DNA of 64,000 bases, taken from assembly GCF_009184905.1 (NCBI RefSeq), contig NZ_WESC01000012.1:43646-107645 (forward strand). The letters are read 5' to 3'. The translations under genes and the position numbers were made by a program. The stretch comes from Parvibaculum sedimenti (GTDB lineage Bacteria > Pseudomonadota > Alphaproteobacteria > Parvibaculales > Parvibaculaceae). Position 1 is the stretch's first letter, and every line of letters begins with the position of its first letter. Shown here one piece after another: positions 9,005-18,054 of the stretch. The notes beneath the pieces were generated by a model. It worked only from the letters and a program-made list of their open reading frames with translations. It was not told where the DNA came from and made no database searches.

Positions 9005-9952
9005 TCAGCCATAGGCGAAACCTGAACGCGGCAACAGACGGCTGGCCACCTTCGTCTTGTTGTCGCGGTCATCCTTCGCGTCCTTGCGCTCGCTCTGCGC
9101 CGGAGCGTCGAGCGAATTGAGCACGGCGAGAACCCCGGGGGTGAGCTTCAGCGGCGAGCGGGAAATGGATGCCGCCGTCGCGGCGACGGCGGCACCGCCA
9201 TAGCCCGTCGAGGGAGCCGAATAGGACGGCTCGGCGGCTGTCGTCTCGTCGTTCAACGCAGACGAAAGGCTACCGAGCGAGGCCGTTGCCTCCGCCTGCC
9301 CGGCGCTTGCCAGCACCGGCCGAGGCGCAAGCTCGGCGCCACCCTGATGCTTGGTCACGAGGTTCTGATAGACCTGCCCGACCGTCTTTGGTGCCCCCGA
9401 CGAGGTGTAGAAGATCGACCGGTTCGCGGCGGCCGCCTGCGGGAAGAGCATGTCGGCCCGCGCGTTCGGCGTGTCCTCGGCGGCGGAGATAAGCTTCGTC
9501 GCGCCGCCCGCGCCGAGGAAATGCGCGACATAGAGTTCGCCTGAACTGACGGACCGCCCGAGACTCGCCTCCAGCCGGTCCTTGCTCGCGTTCGTATAGG
9601 CCCCCGCCATCAGCGCCGAGACCTGCGGATCATCGCGAAGGGCAAGAATTTCCCGGCGGGCGGCAGGATCGGCCACGACATACTTGCCGTGCGAATCCCG
9701 GCTGATCTGGTCCGCATATTGGCCGAGGCCCAGGCCCGAGCCGTCCTTCTTCATGGTCGCGAGCCAGGTCTGCTCGGTGAACTGAAATAGCCCGCAAGCG
9801 CTGGAAGTAGCTGATTTTGCAGAGCAATTCATGCTCGACTCACGCATGGCCGTGTTCAGCAAATAGTTGAAGTCGGCCCCCGTCTGCGCGCTCGCATTCT
9901 GCAGCGCGGCAGCGATCTGGGTGGGTGCCGATATGGCTTGAACCAGGCTCAT
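9005..9952 (-). CDS. Lytic transglycosylase-like protein
   Basis: 315-aa protein with an N-terminal lysozyme-like (SLT-type) domain: FNYLLNTAMRESSMN carries the catalytic Glu and ACGLFQFTEQTWLATM is the following conserved loop; YVAHFLGAGGATKLI closes the domain. It would cleave peptidoglycan glycan strands. There is no clear signal peptide, which recalls flagellar-type or helper-exported transglycosylases, though no flagellar genes are in view. The C-terminal 120 residues are low-complexity Ala/Ser-rich and end in a charged segment (SERKDAKDDRDNKTK). The gene faces the CoA transferase. Confidence 0.82.
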   Translation of the reverse strand: MSLVQAISAPTQIAAALQNASAQTGADFNYLLNTAMRESSMNCSAKSATSSACGLFQFTEQTWLATMKKDGSGLGLGQYADQISRDSHGKYVVADPAARREILALRDDPQVSALMAGAYTNASKDRLEASLGRSVSSGELYVAHFLGAGGATKLISAAEDTPNARADMLFPQAAAANRSIFYTSSGAPKTVGQVYQNLVTKHQGGAELAPRPVLASAGQAEATASLGSLSSALNDETTAAEPSYSAPSTGYGGAAVAATAASISRSPLKLTPGVLAVLNSLDAPAQSERKDAKDDRDNKTKVASRLLPRSGFAYG

Positions 9953-10076
9953 CGTCGAAAAAACCTCTGTTGCTCAAGACATGGGTCGCAAGCACCGTGC
10001 CAGAGGGTAAAGTCAGATTGGAGTCGGCCACAAAGAGCCGGCCAACAAGAACCAGGGAAACGGGAGGGAGCGGCTC

Positions 10077-11507
10077 ATGGCCGAAATCGAGGTTGCGTCC
10101 GAAGTCGAGGACATCCTGCATCACAAACCGGCGGCCTCCGCTGATACGAGGCCCTATCCGAACCCGGCCTATGCCTGGTATGTCGTCGGCGTCTTCGTCC
10201 TCGCCTATACCTTCTCCTTCATCGACCGGCAGATCCTGAGCCTGCTGGTCGGTCCGATGAAGCGCGACCTCGCCATCACCGACACCCAGATGAGCCTGCT
10301 GCAGGGCCTCGCCTTCGCCGCCTTCTACACAATCATGGGTCTACCAATCGGACGCCTCGTCGACCGGCGCAACCGGATCGGGATCATTTCCGTGGGCGTG
10401 TTCTTCTGGAGCCTGATGACAGCTCTCTGTGGTACGGCAAAGGTTTACTGGCAGCTCTTCGCCTACCGCATCGGCGTCGGCGTCGGCGAGGCGGCGCTCT
10501 CGTCCTCGGCTTATTCGGTCATCTCCGACTATTTCCCCCCCAAGCGCCTCGGCATCGCCATCGGCGTCTATGGCATGGGCGTCTATATCGGCGCTGGTCT
10601 CGCCCTCGTTATCGGCGCCGAGGTCATCGGCATGGTCGCGAAAGGCGGAAACATCGTCCTGCCGCTGCTGGGTCAGGTCTATAGCTGGCAGATCGTGTTT
10701 CTGATCGTCGGCCTGCCGGGCCTCCTGATCGCGCTCTGGGTCCGCACGATCCGCGAGCCGGCGCGGCGCGGCCATATCCGCCGCGAGATCGGCGCGGACG
10801 GTATCGAGCGCGACGGCCAGGTACCGCTTGGCGAGGTCATCGCCTATCTCAAGGCGAATGCAGCCTCGTTCCTCGGCATGAACCTCTGCTTCGCCTTCCT
10901 CGCCATGATGGCTTATGGCACGGCCGCCTGGGTCCCCTCCTTCTTCGTCCGCACTTATGGCTGGAACGTCGTCGAGGCCGGCCGCTGGTACGGATGGATC
11001 ATCGTCATCTTCGGGACCGGCGGCGTGGTCGCGGGCGGCGCGCTCGGCGACCTCGTCTGCTCATGGGGTTATCGGAACGGGCGCATCATCGTCATGTCCT
11101 GCACGGGCCTCGTGACGCTCCCCTTCGCGGTGGCCTTTCCGCTGATGAGCAATCCGATGATAGCTCTGGCGCTCCTCGCTCCGGCCACCTTCTTTGCGAC
11201 CTTCACCACGGGCATCGGCCCCTCGGCGCTTCAGGAGATGATGCCGAACCAGATGCGAGGCTTCGCCTCCGCCCTATCGGGGCTCCTCGTCAACTTCATC
11301 GGGCTGGGTCTCGGGCCGACCGCAATCGCGCTGGTGACGGATTTCGTTTTCAAGGACGAGCAGCTGCTCCGCTATTCGCTTGCCTATGTCCCTCCCGTGG
11401 TCTTGCTGATCGGCGCGGGCACCGGCTTCCTGGCCCTGAAGCCTTATCTCAGGAGTCTCGACTACCTCGAGCGCTGGAGCCAGATGCACGAAAATCCAGA
11501 TGCATGA
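10077..11507 (+). CDS. MFS transporter, spinster-like
   Basis: 476-aa inner-membrane transporter of the major facilitator superfamily with about 12 hydrophobic segments. TM1 carries FVLAYTFSFIDRQILSLL, the hallmark of the spinster-like group; loop 2-3 has GRLVDRRNRI (MFS motif A) and TM4 RIGVGVGEAALSSSAYS. Relatives in alphaproteobacteria are often near catabolic enzymes and are thought to import organic acids or steroid- and terpenoid-like compounds; the substrate is unknown here. A strong GGGAGGGAGC site precedes the ATG. Confidence 0.9.
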   Translation: MAEIEVASEVEDILHHKPAASADTRPYPNPAYAWYVVGVFVLAYTFSFIDRQILSLLVGPMKRDLAITDTQMSLLQGLAFAAFYTIMGLPIGRLVDRRNRIGIISVGVFFWSLMTALCGTAKVYWQLFAYRIGVGVGEAALSSSAYSVISDYFPPKRLGIAIGVYGMGVYIGAGLALVIGAEVIGMVAKGGNIVLPLLGQVYSWQIVFLIVGLPGLLIALWVRTIREPARRGHIRREIGADGIERDGQVPLGEVIAYLKANAASFLGMNLCFAFLAMMAYGTAAWVPSFFVRTYGWNVVEAGRWYGWIIVIFGTGGVVAGGALGDLVCSWGYRNGRIIVMSCTGLVTLPFAVAFPLMSNPMIALALLAPATFFATFTTGIGPSALQEMMPNQMRGFASALSGLLVNFIGLGLGPTAIALVTDFVFKDEQLLRYSLAYVPPVVLLIGAGTGFLALKPYLRSLDYLERWSQMHENPDA

Positions 11508-11592
11508 GTGAATTAGGCGGCATTGTTCCCAAATCGGATATCGATCCGCGAACCTGAAAATCGCGATTGCGTCGATTCGCTGAGGGACAGCC

Positions 11593-12042
11593 TCAGATCG
11601 CCTTGCCGAACGCGCGGAAGCGCCAGGAATGGGAATTGTCCTGAACGAGCTTCATGGCCCTCTTCCCTTCGCGCAGACATCCGCGGGCACGGGCCTGTTC
11701 GAGCTTGAAGGACAGAAGCTCCCGATCGAAGGGCTTGATCAGGAAGTCGTCGGCGCCCGCCTCCATGGCCGCACGGACGCCAGCGGGTCCGCCATCGGCA
11801 ATGAAGAAGATGCAGGCGGGCGCGCCTTCCGGCAGCGACCTGATTTCGTCGATCAGCGCGGCAGCCTCGAAACCCGGCAGCCGCGCATCGAGCAGGATGA
11901 GATCCGGCGCGACGCTCCGAACGGTGCGCAGCGCCTCTTCGCCATCGCGCACGCCCACCACCTCGAAGCCGAGGCTTTCGAGCAGGAATTTCGCGGCCTT
12001 GCGGACCGGCGCGGACTGATCGGCGATGAGGCAGGTCGCCAC
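11593..12042 (-). CDS. Single-domain response regulator (CheY-like)
   Basis: Receiver-only protein of about 149 aa. The phosphoacceptor Asp is in LILLDARLPGF, the conserved Lys in FLIKPFDREL, and the acidic pocket is reduced to one Asp (CLIADQS in place of the usual DD). It ends in a basic helical tail (LREGKRAMKLVQ). I chose the GTG at 12042, which follows GGAGAGAGAG at good spacing; an in-frame ATG at 12078 would add twelve non-conserved residues. No histidine kinase lies nearby, so it is an orphan that presumably interacts with a distant partner. Confidence 0.85.
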   Translation of the reverse strand: MATCLIADQSAPVRKAAKFLLESLGFEVVGVRDGEEALRTVRSVAPDLILLDARLPGFEAAALIDEIRSLPEGAPACIFFIADGGPAGVRAAMEAGADDFLIKPFDRELLSFKLEQARARGCLREGKRAMKLVQDNSHSWRFRAFGKAI

Positions 12043-12114
12043 GGCTCTCTCTCCATGATCGGCGGGAATCGCCGCCATGGGAGCGAGACTAGGTCCCGAA
12101 CCTTAAACCAAAGG

Positions 12115-12522
12115 TTAACCGTGAAGCTCTTTTCTTAAGCTTTCGATAAGCTCTCCGGCGGCTGGCGGGTCATACGGCTCGGCCACACCCTGCCCCCAGA
12201 CCGGCTTCGGCCATGCGGCATCTCCGTCAAAGCGGGCGACCACATGGACGTGAAGCTGGGGCACCATGTTACCCAGTGCAGCGACATTCAGCTTGTGGGC
12301 ACCGGTGAGCCGCTTCAGCGCCTCCGAGACATGATCGATCTCGGCATGGAAGGTCGCCTTGTCGGCCTTCGCCACCTCGTGGAAATCGCGCAAGCCATCC
12401 CGGCGCGGCACCAGGATCGTCCAGGGGAAGCGCCGATCGTTCATCAGCAGAACGCGGCAGAGAGGCAAGTCCTTCACCGTATAGGTGTCGGCGTGCAACT
12501 GTTCGTGGAGACGGAAGGTCAT
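12115..12522 (-). CDS. HIT family protein
   Basis: 135-aa histidine-triad nucleotide-binding protein. The conserved core is GNMVPQLHVHVVARFDGD, where HxHxV carries the catalytic and stabilising histidines; CRVLLMNDRRFPWTILVPRR is the typical first sheet. HIT proteins hydrolyse or transfer nucleoside phosphates such as AMP-lysine or Ap4A; the substrate of this alphaproteobacterial subgroup is not established. It stands alone between the receiver protein and the MaoC operon. Confidence 0.9.
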   Translation of the reverse strand: MTFRLHEQLHADTYTVKDLPLCRVLLMNDRRFPWTILVPRRDGLRDFHEVAKADKATFHAEIDHVSEALKRLTGAHKLNVAALGNMVPQLHVHVVARFDGDAAWPKPVWGQGVAEPYDPPAAGELIESLRKELHG

Positions 12523-12626
12523 ACCGGAAGGGCCTTGGCGCTTTTCTTTTTTCGGTCGGATAAGACTATAAGCTAACCCAAGGGCAGTCAGGGAGGCGAG
12601 CCCTCAGCTTTCAAACGGGATACAAG

Positions 12627-13097
12627 ATGCCGGGACTTCTTTTCGAGGATTTTCAAGACGGTCAGCTTTTCAAGCATTCGATCACGCGCACGGTGACGGA
12701 GACCGACAATGTTCTCTTCTCGACCATGACGATGAATCCGGCGGCACTTCATCTCGACCATCATTATGCAGCGACCGAGACGGAGTTTGGCAAGCCGCTG
12801 GTCAACAGCCTCTTCACGCTCGGCCTCATGATCGGCATTTCGGTCCATGACACGACGCATGGAACGACCATCGCCAATCTCGGCATGACGGATGTCGTCT
12901 TCCCCAAACCCGTCTTTCAGGGCGACACGCTCCACATCGAAACGCGTGTGCTCGGCAAGCGCCGTTCCAAGTCGCGTCCCAATGCCGGTATCGTGACCTT
13001 CGAGCACAAGGCCTATAACCAGCGCGGCGAGGAAGTCGCCTCCTGCACACGGCAGGCCTTCATGCATGCGCGCGGGACCGAGACGGTCAAGGTCTGA
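12627..13097 (+). CDS. MaoC-family acyl-CoA dehydratase
   Basis: 156-aa single hot-dog protein, predicted to hydrate an enoyl-CoA. The N-terminal [20 protein letters not shown] and the segment [21 protein letters not shown] carry the conserved Asp/His active-site pair in the usual place; [10 protein letters not shown] and [14 protein letters not shown] follow the family. The next gene, a CitE-like lyase, starts four bases after its stop, and this MaoC-lyase pairing resembles mesaconyl-CoA hydratase with malyl-CoA lyase. That function is inference from order, not proven. GGGATACAAG precedes the ATG. Confidence 0.9.
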   Translation: MPGLLFEDFQDGQLFKHSITRTVTETDNVLFSTMTMNPAALHLDHHYAATETEFGKPLVNSLFTLGLMIGISVHDTTHGTTIANLGMTDVVFPKPVFQGDTLHIETRVLGKRRSKSRPNAGIVTFEHKAYNQRGEEVASCTRQAFMHARGTETVKV

Positions 13098-13101
13098 TCC
13101 C

Positions 13102-13977
13102 ATGCGTTCCTTCCTCTTCATTCCCGCCGACAGTGACAAAAAGCTCGCCAAGGCGGCCACCACGGGCGCCGACGCGCTGATCCTCGATCTCGAGGATTCA
13201 GTCGCGCTCTCGAACAAGGAGGCCGCCCGCGCCAATGCGCGCGACTACCTGAGAAGCGCCAGTGTCAAGGGCCCCCGCGTCTGCGTCCGCATGAACGCGC
13301 TCGACACGCCGCTCTGGGAAACGGACCTCGAAGCCGTCGTCGCGCATCGCCCCTTCGCCATTATGATTCCGAAGACAATTTCGGGCGATTGCGTGAAGAA
13401 GGTCGCCGCGAAACTGGACCAGCTCGAGCGCGACGCAGGCATCGAAGCCGGGGCGACGAAACTCTTCTGCGTCGCGACGGAAACGGCAGCTTCGCTCTTC
13501 AATCTCGGTACCTATGCCGGCGCGAGTTCTCGCCTCTTCGCGCTCACATGGGGCGCGGAAGACCTCGCCACCGCGCTCGGCGCGCGCAGCAACAAGGATG
13601 AGAGCGGGAACTATACGGAGCCCTATCGCCTTGCCCGCACGCTGACGCTCGCAGGCGCGGTTGCGGCAGGTGTCATGCCGCTCGACGGCGTCTACAAGGA
13701 TTTCCGCGACGAAACTGGCTTCATCGCCGAAGCGCGCGAAGCGGTTCGCGACGGCTTCACCGCCAAGATGGCGATCCACCCCGCGCAGGTGCCGCTCATC
13801 AACCGCGTCTTCACCCCTTCCGAGGAAGACGTGGCGCATGCCCGCGCTGTCGTCGACGCCTTCGCCAGGGCAGGCGACGTCGGCGTCGTCGCGCTCGACG
13901 GCGTCATGCTCGACATTCCACATCTGAAGCAGGCGCAGGCGTTGATCGCGCGCGCGGAAGCGGCGCAGTCCGCCTGA
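13102..13977 (+). CDS. CoA ester lyase, HpcH/HpaI (CitE-like) family
   Basis: 291-aa TIM-barrel lyase. FIPADSDKKLAKAATTGADA, LILDLEDSVAL, VRMNALDTPLWETDL (CoA and substrate Arg), CVATETAASLFN (metal Glu) and LTWGAEDLATALGAR (metal Asp) match the CitE-like, beta-methylmalyl/malyl-CoA lyase group. It would condense or cleave acetyl-CoA or propionyl-CoA with glyoxylate or a related oxoacid. CitD and CitF, needed for citrate lyase, are absent, so citrate lyase is unlikely. I used the ATG at 13102; the longer in-frame start overlaps the MaoC gene. The dehydrogenase gene follows 16 bp downstream, making a three-gene operon. Confidence 0.9.
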   Translation: MRSFLFIPADSDKKLAKAATTGADALILDLEDSVALSNKEAARANARDYLRSASVKGPRVCVRMNALDTPLWETDLEAVVAHRPFAIMIPKTISGDCVKKVAAKLDQLERDAGIEAGATKLFCVATETAASLFNLGTYAGASSRLFALTWGAEDLATALGARSNKDESGNYTEPYRLARTLTLAGAVAAGVMPLDGVYKDFRDETGFIAEAREAVRDGFTAKMAIHPAQVPLINRVFTPSEEDVAHARAVVDAFARAGDVGVVALDGVMLDIPHLKQAQALIARAEAAQSA

Positions 13978-13993
13978 ATCTCGGAGAGTTCCA

Positions 13994-14917
13994 ATGAAGC
14001 CGTCCGTCTTTCTCGCCATCCCGCTCGGCAAGGCCTTTCAGGATCAACTGTCCGGGAAGTTCACGCTGATTGCCGACCCGGCTCAACGGCATGAGGCCGA
14101 AGCAATTCTCCTCGCCGGCGCTTCCGTCACCTCGGTGAAGGAAATGGACGAGATGCCGAAGCTGCGCATCATCGCCTGCATCGGTTCAGGCTATGAAGGC
14201 ATCGACGTGGCGGAAGCGACGCGCCGTGGCATCAAGGTGACGAATACGGTGGGTGCCAACGCCGCCGCCGTTGCCGACCTCGCTGTCGCCCTTCTCCTCG
14301 CCTCCATCCGCCATGTCGCCACCGGCGACAGGCTCATGCGCGCAGGCCTCTGGCGCGGCGACGGCGCGGCCAGGCTGCTCTTTTCGCCCGGCCTCACTGG
14401 ACGCAAGATCGGCATCGTCGGTCTTGGCGCCATCGGTGAGAAAATTGCGGCTCGCCTCGCAGCGTTCGAAACCGAGATCGGCTATTACGGCCGCAACAAG
14501 CGCAACGCCTCACCCTACCGATATTTCGAAACGCCGCTCGCCCTCGCGACCTGGGCAGACGCGCTGGTTCTCGCCCACCGCGCCGACGAGAGCAACCGCC
14601 ACCTCGTCAACGCCGAACTCATCGAGGCGCTTGGTCCTCGCGGCCATATCGTCAACATAACGCGCGGCTCGGTCATTGATGAGGAAGCCCTCGTCGCCGC
14701 GCTCAAGTCCGGCAAACTCGCAGGCGCGGGCCTCGACGTCTTCGAAGGCGAGCCTGACCATATCCGCGCTGACCTGCGCGAACTCCCCAATGTGGTGCTC
14801 ACCCCGCATCTTGGCGGCGCGAGCGTTGAGGCGCTGCAATCCATGCTGAATGCCGCCATCGCCAATCTCGATGCCTTCTTCGCGGGCAGGCCGCTGCCCG
14901 CTCCGGTCACAGCCTGA
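13994..14917 (+). CDS. D-isomer-specific 2-hydroxyacid dehydrogenase
   Basis: 307-aa NAD(P)-dependent enzyme reducing 2-oxoacids or oxidising D-2-hydroxyacids. The Rossmann motif is GIVGLGAIGEKIA; the catalytic residues are Arg in NITRGSVIDE, Glu in FEGEPDH and His in LTPHLGGASVEA. The family resembles glyoxylate/hydroxypyruvate reductases, which would fit with a lyase releasing glyoxylate encoded just upstream (inference). It ends the MaoC-lyase-dehydrogenase operon. Confidence 0.92.
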   Translation: MKPSVFLAIPLGKAFQDQLSGKFTLIADPAQRHEAEAILLAGASVTSVKEMDEMPKLRIIACIGSGYEGIDVAEATRRGIKVTNTVGANAAAVADLAVALLLASIRHVATGDRLMRAGLWRGDGAARLLFSPGLTGRKIGIVGLGAIGEKIAARLAAFETEIGYYGRNKRNASPYRYFETPLALATWADALVLAHRADESNRHLVNAELIEALGPRGHIVNITRGSVIDEEALVAALKSGKLAGAGLDVFEGEPDHIRADLRELPNVVLTPHLGGASVEALQSMLNAAIANLDAFFAGRPLPAPVTA

Positions 14918-14977
14918 GCGCGGCGCGCCAGACAACACGTCTCGATGGGGGCAATTACATCCGCCCACTGATCTCTG

Positions 14978-16171
14978 TCAGATCGCTCCAATGAAGCGTC
15001 CGTTGTCCTTGTCAAGATACCTGAGCGGAACAACGGAGGTGAGAGTATGGAACTCGCCGCTCCCGGCTCCGCTCAGCGCCTGAAAACAGGCCTCCGACCC
15101 CACAGAACTCAAAGTCATCGACAGAAATCGCTCTCTGGTTGTCTGTACGGAAACGATGCAATCTCGTTCCCGACTCCCGGTCGCCTCGTGTGTGAGGTCC
15201 ACCCAGCCATTGAAAGTAATGGCGTCAATATGGCCGGCTGCATCGGCTTCAAAAAGTTCATGCAGGTTGCGCAAGCAGATGTCGCGAACAAGCTTGTCAT
15301 ATATCCGCCCCTTCTCCGCTTCCTCCAGATACACCTCCTCGAGCACATCGCTCGATTCTATGTATTTGACCTCCTTCAGCGCGGGAAGGTCGTCCGGCAT
15401 CGGCAAATCGAAATCCAGAATCAGCATTCTGTCCTCGGGATTGAACCGGAGCCCGAAATTTTTCGGGCACCATTCCGGATAGAACGAATTACTTAGAACC
15501 AGATCGCAATACTCTTCGATTGCCTCAACGTCGCCGCTCCCGTAACGCTCCTGCAAGCCATCAACAACCGCATTGGCTTCCGCCTGCGCTTTCTCGAAGG
15601 CGTTCTTCTGGCGCTCCCAGTCTTCGACCTCCTTTCGGTGACGTCGCGCATTCTCCGCGTTCTGTGCCATTAATTCCTTGACCGTCCTATCCCAATTGGA
15701 CAGGGCGAGTTGAAAACGCGCTTCGGCGTCGGCGATCTTTCGTTCCCGATGAGAAGAAAACAACTGATCGATCAGATTGAGCTTCACCTGGTGCTCGGGA
15801 TCTTCCTTCGTCGGCTCAGGAACCAAATTCTGCAGTAGCGGTGCAGCTGGTTTCGGCACAGGAAAATTCGAATGATCTTTCAGTGCATCCCAATCAACGG
15901 CTTCGTGTACGGATAATGATGTTCCGAGGATGTTATCGGCATCCCGCAGGGCCGCCTGCGCATCGACTGTGCGTCGGGCCGCCTCTGCCTTCCACCCCTC
16001 CATTGGCCTGTTCAAAGAATAGCGCTCATAAACACGGCGCCATTGCTCGTCCCATTGAGCCTTTTGCGCACGAGCTTTCTGATTGACGATAGATTGCTCC
16101 TGCCCGCGGATATGGCGATATTTGTTAAGGCCCTCGTGCCTGACCTTAATCTCGTAGTACTGCCTGGCCAT
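14978..16171 (-). CDS. Mrr-type restriction protein fragment without nuclease domain
   Basis: 397-aa protein. Residues about 150-240 form a charged coiled coil (HRKEVEDWERQKNAFEKAQA). From about 250 on, the sequence (YPEWCPKNFGLRFNPEDRML, LRNLHELFEAD, ITFNGWVDLTHEATG, VSVQTTRERFLSMTLS, FQALSG) resembles the region that precedes the endonuclease domain in Mrr-like restriction system proteins. The chain stops at VVPLRYLDKDNGRFIGAI, just where the nuclease would begin; no D-QxK nuclease motif is present and only 60 bp separate its stop from the next gene. Base composition is visibly less GC-rich than the neighbours, suggesting transfer. It may be a remnant or a stand-alone partner protein. Family assignment is from memory. 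Confidence 0.65.
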   Translation of the reverse strand: MARQYYEIKVRHEGLNKYRHIRGQEQSIVNQKARAQKAQWDEQWRRVYERYSLNRPMEGWKAEAARRTVDAQAALRDADNILGTSLSVHEAVDWDALKDHSNFPVPKPAAPLLQNLVPEPTKEDPEHQVKLNLIDQLFSSHRERKIADAEARFQLALSNWDRTVKELMAQNAENARRHRKEVEDWERQKNAFEKAQAEANAVVDGLQERYGSGDVEAIEEYCDLVLSNSFYPEWCPKNFGLRFNPEDRMLILDFDLPMPDDLPALKEVKYIESSDVLEEVYLEEAEKGRIYDKLVRDICLRNLHELFEADAAGHIDAITFNGWVDLTHEATGSRERDCIVSVQTTRERFLSMTLSSVGSEACFQALSGAGSGEFHTLTSVVPLRYLDKDNGRFIGAI

Positions 16172-16406
16172 CTACCGCCCTATTTTACGATCCGGCTCTC
16201 CTTTGGATTTGAGTATACAACTCTCATCCGAAGCAAGGTCCAGATTGAGAAAAACATATCCGAGCGCAATTCACACCCCGCCCCGCCGGCGGATGCCAAG
16301 CGCAGGCATCCGGCGCGGGAACCGGCCGTTTCGATCGCCTGGCCTCTCATCAGCCCGTCTATTGACGCCGCGCCCGCCCCCGTGCAGCTTGTGCCCCTCA
16401 GCAGCC

Positions 16407-17852
16407 ATGGAAAGTAACGTGAGCGATCAGACGCAAATGCCGGTCAATATCGTCGAGCGGCGCAAGGAAATCCTCGGTCTCATTCAGGCAAACAAGAGAG
16501 GCCAGGCGGAAGCCAAGGCTCGTGCGCTTCTGTCGGACCATGCGGACGACGCCGAGACCATGTCGATGCTCGCCGCCGTTCTCATCGATCGGGGTGCGCA
16601 GGGCGAGGCTGAGCCGCTTCTGCGTCGTGCGCTGGAACTAGCGCCGCATTCGCCGGTGCCCTGGGTCAATCTCGGCCGCCTGTTGCAGGCGCGGCAGCTC
16701 TGGGCGGAAGCGGAGGAGCACTACAGCCGCGCCGCAGCCTCCTTCCCGCGCAATCCTGTTTTCCAGCTCACACTCGGCCAGATCGCGCAGCGGGCCGGTC
16801 ACTTCGCCAGGGCGGAGGAGTGCTTCCGGCGCGCGCTCGAAGCCGAACCGAATAACCCGGCAACGCTCACGCTGCTCGGCATGGTGGTCTTCCGACAGGA
16901 CCGTCTCGATGAAGCCGCGGAAATCTTCCGCAAGTCCATCACGGTCGATCCGAAGTTTGCCGCTGCCTATGGCAATCTCGGCAATGTCGAACAGAAGCGC
17001 GGCGATCTCGCCGCCGCCGAGGCCGCTTATGAAAAGGCGAGCACGCTCGATCCGAAAGACGGACTGAGCTACGTCAGTCTCGGCATGGTGAAGCTCCGTC
17101 GCGGCGACGCCCGCGAGGCGGCGGAGATCTTCGACCGCGCGCTTGCGCGGTTCGGGCCGGAACGTCGCGCCGCTGCGTGGTTTCCCTTCGCCCGCGCGCA
17201 GGAACTTGGCCAGATGCCCGCGGGTTCTCGCGCGGAAATGGCGCGCATGATTACGCGCGTCACTCTGACGCCGCCGGAGGGCTACACCTCGCTCGCCGAG
17301 TTCAACAAAGTGCTGGCCGACGCGCTGCGCGCCGACCCAACCGCCATTTGGGAGCCGGTGGGCAAGGCGACGCGCAAGGGGGGGCAGACCGGCCTTCTTC
17401 TCGACAATCCGCGCGAACCCTTCCTCGCTTTCGAGAGGATGCTTCGCGCCGCCATCGACAAGCATTTCGACGCCATCAAGCGCGAGAAATACCATCCCTT
17501 CTTCGGCATGGTGCCTGAGACCTACACTCTCGACATGTGGGGCACTCTGCTTTCGGAAGGCGGCCACCAGCATTCGCATATTCACACGGGTGGCTGGATG
17601 AGCGGCGCCTATTACGTCGCGCTGCCGCCGACCATGGGCACCGGCGAGGCACGCGACGGCTGGATCGAATTCGGCAATCCGCCGCCGGAGTTCGACGCAA
17701 CATTCGAACCGCAAACGCTGATCTTTGAGCCGCGCGAGGGCGACGCTTTCTTCTTCCCTTCCTACCTGTTCCACCGCACCCTGCCGTTTAGCGGTGAGGT
17801 GCAGCGCATCAGCCTCGCCTTCGACGTGAAGCCGACGAGCTGGCGCAAATGA
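16407..17852 (+). CDS. TPR protein with C-terminal 2OG-Fe(II) oxygenase domain
   Basis: About 481 aa. Residues 10-270 hold seven or eight tetratricopeptide repeats (for example AEEHYSRAAASFPRNPVFQL and AAEAAYEKASTLDPKDGLSY). The C-terminal 200 residues form a jelly-roll oxygenase: HQHSHIHTGGWMSGAYYV supplies the first His, and FFFPSYLFHRTLPF with RISLAFDV supplies the distal His and the oxoglutarate Arg. It probably hydroxylates a protein or small molecule recruited by the TPRs. The start is uncertain: ATG at 16407 has no good ribosome site, while the in-frame GTG at 16419 is preceded by GGAAAG. Confidence 0.85.
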   Translation: MESNVSDQTQMPVNIVERRKEILGLIQANKRGQAEAKARALLSDHADDAETMSMLAAVLIDRGAQGEAEPLLRRALELAPHSPVPWVNLGRLLQARQLWAEAEEHYSRAAASFPRNPVFQLTLGQIAQRAGHFARAEECFRRALEAEPNNPATLTLLGMVVFRQDRLDEAAEIFRKSITVDPKFAAAYGNLGNVEQKRGDLAAAEAAYEKASTLDPKDGLSYVSLGMVKLRRGDAREAAEIFDRALARFGPERRAAAWFPFARAQELGQMPAGSRAEMARMITRVTLTPPEGYTSLAEFNKVLADALRADPTAIWEPVGKATRKGGQTGLLLDNPREPFLAFERMLRAAIDKHFDAIKREKYHPFFGMVPETYTLDMWGTLLSEGGHQHSHIHTGGWMSGAYYVALPPTMGTGEARDGWIEFGNPPPEFDATFEPQTLIFEPREGDAFFFPSYLFHRTLPFSGEVQRISLAFDVKPTSWRK

Positions 17853-18054
17853 ACCGCAGCGCGCGAATGCCGGACTGAATACTCCGCCCTCCCCGCGCCC
17901 CTCAGTTTCATTTTGAAGCAATGATGGAAAATATTCTGGCGATCTGGAGCCCCTAACTGTCCGGTCTGGTCACATAACCGGTTTCCCATTCGGCCCGAGT
18001 TGCTATGTTGTCTTCAAGAGACCTTTTCATCATCACTCCGGGGAGGGAGCCTGT

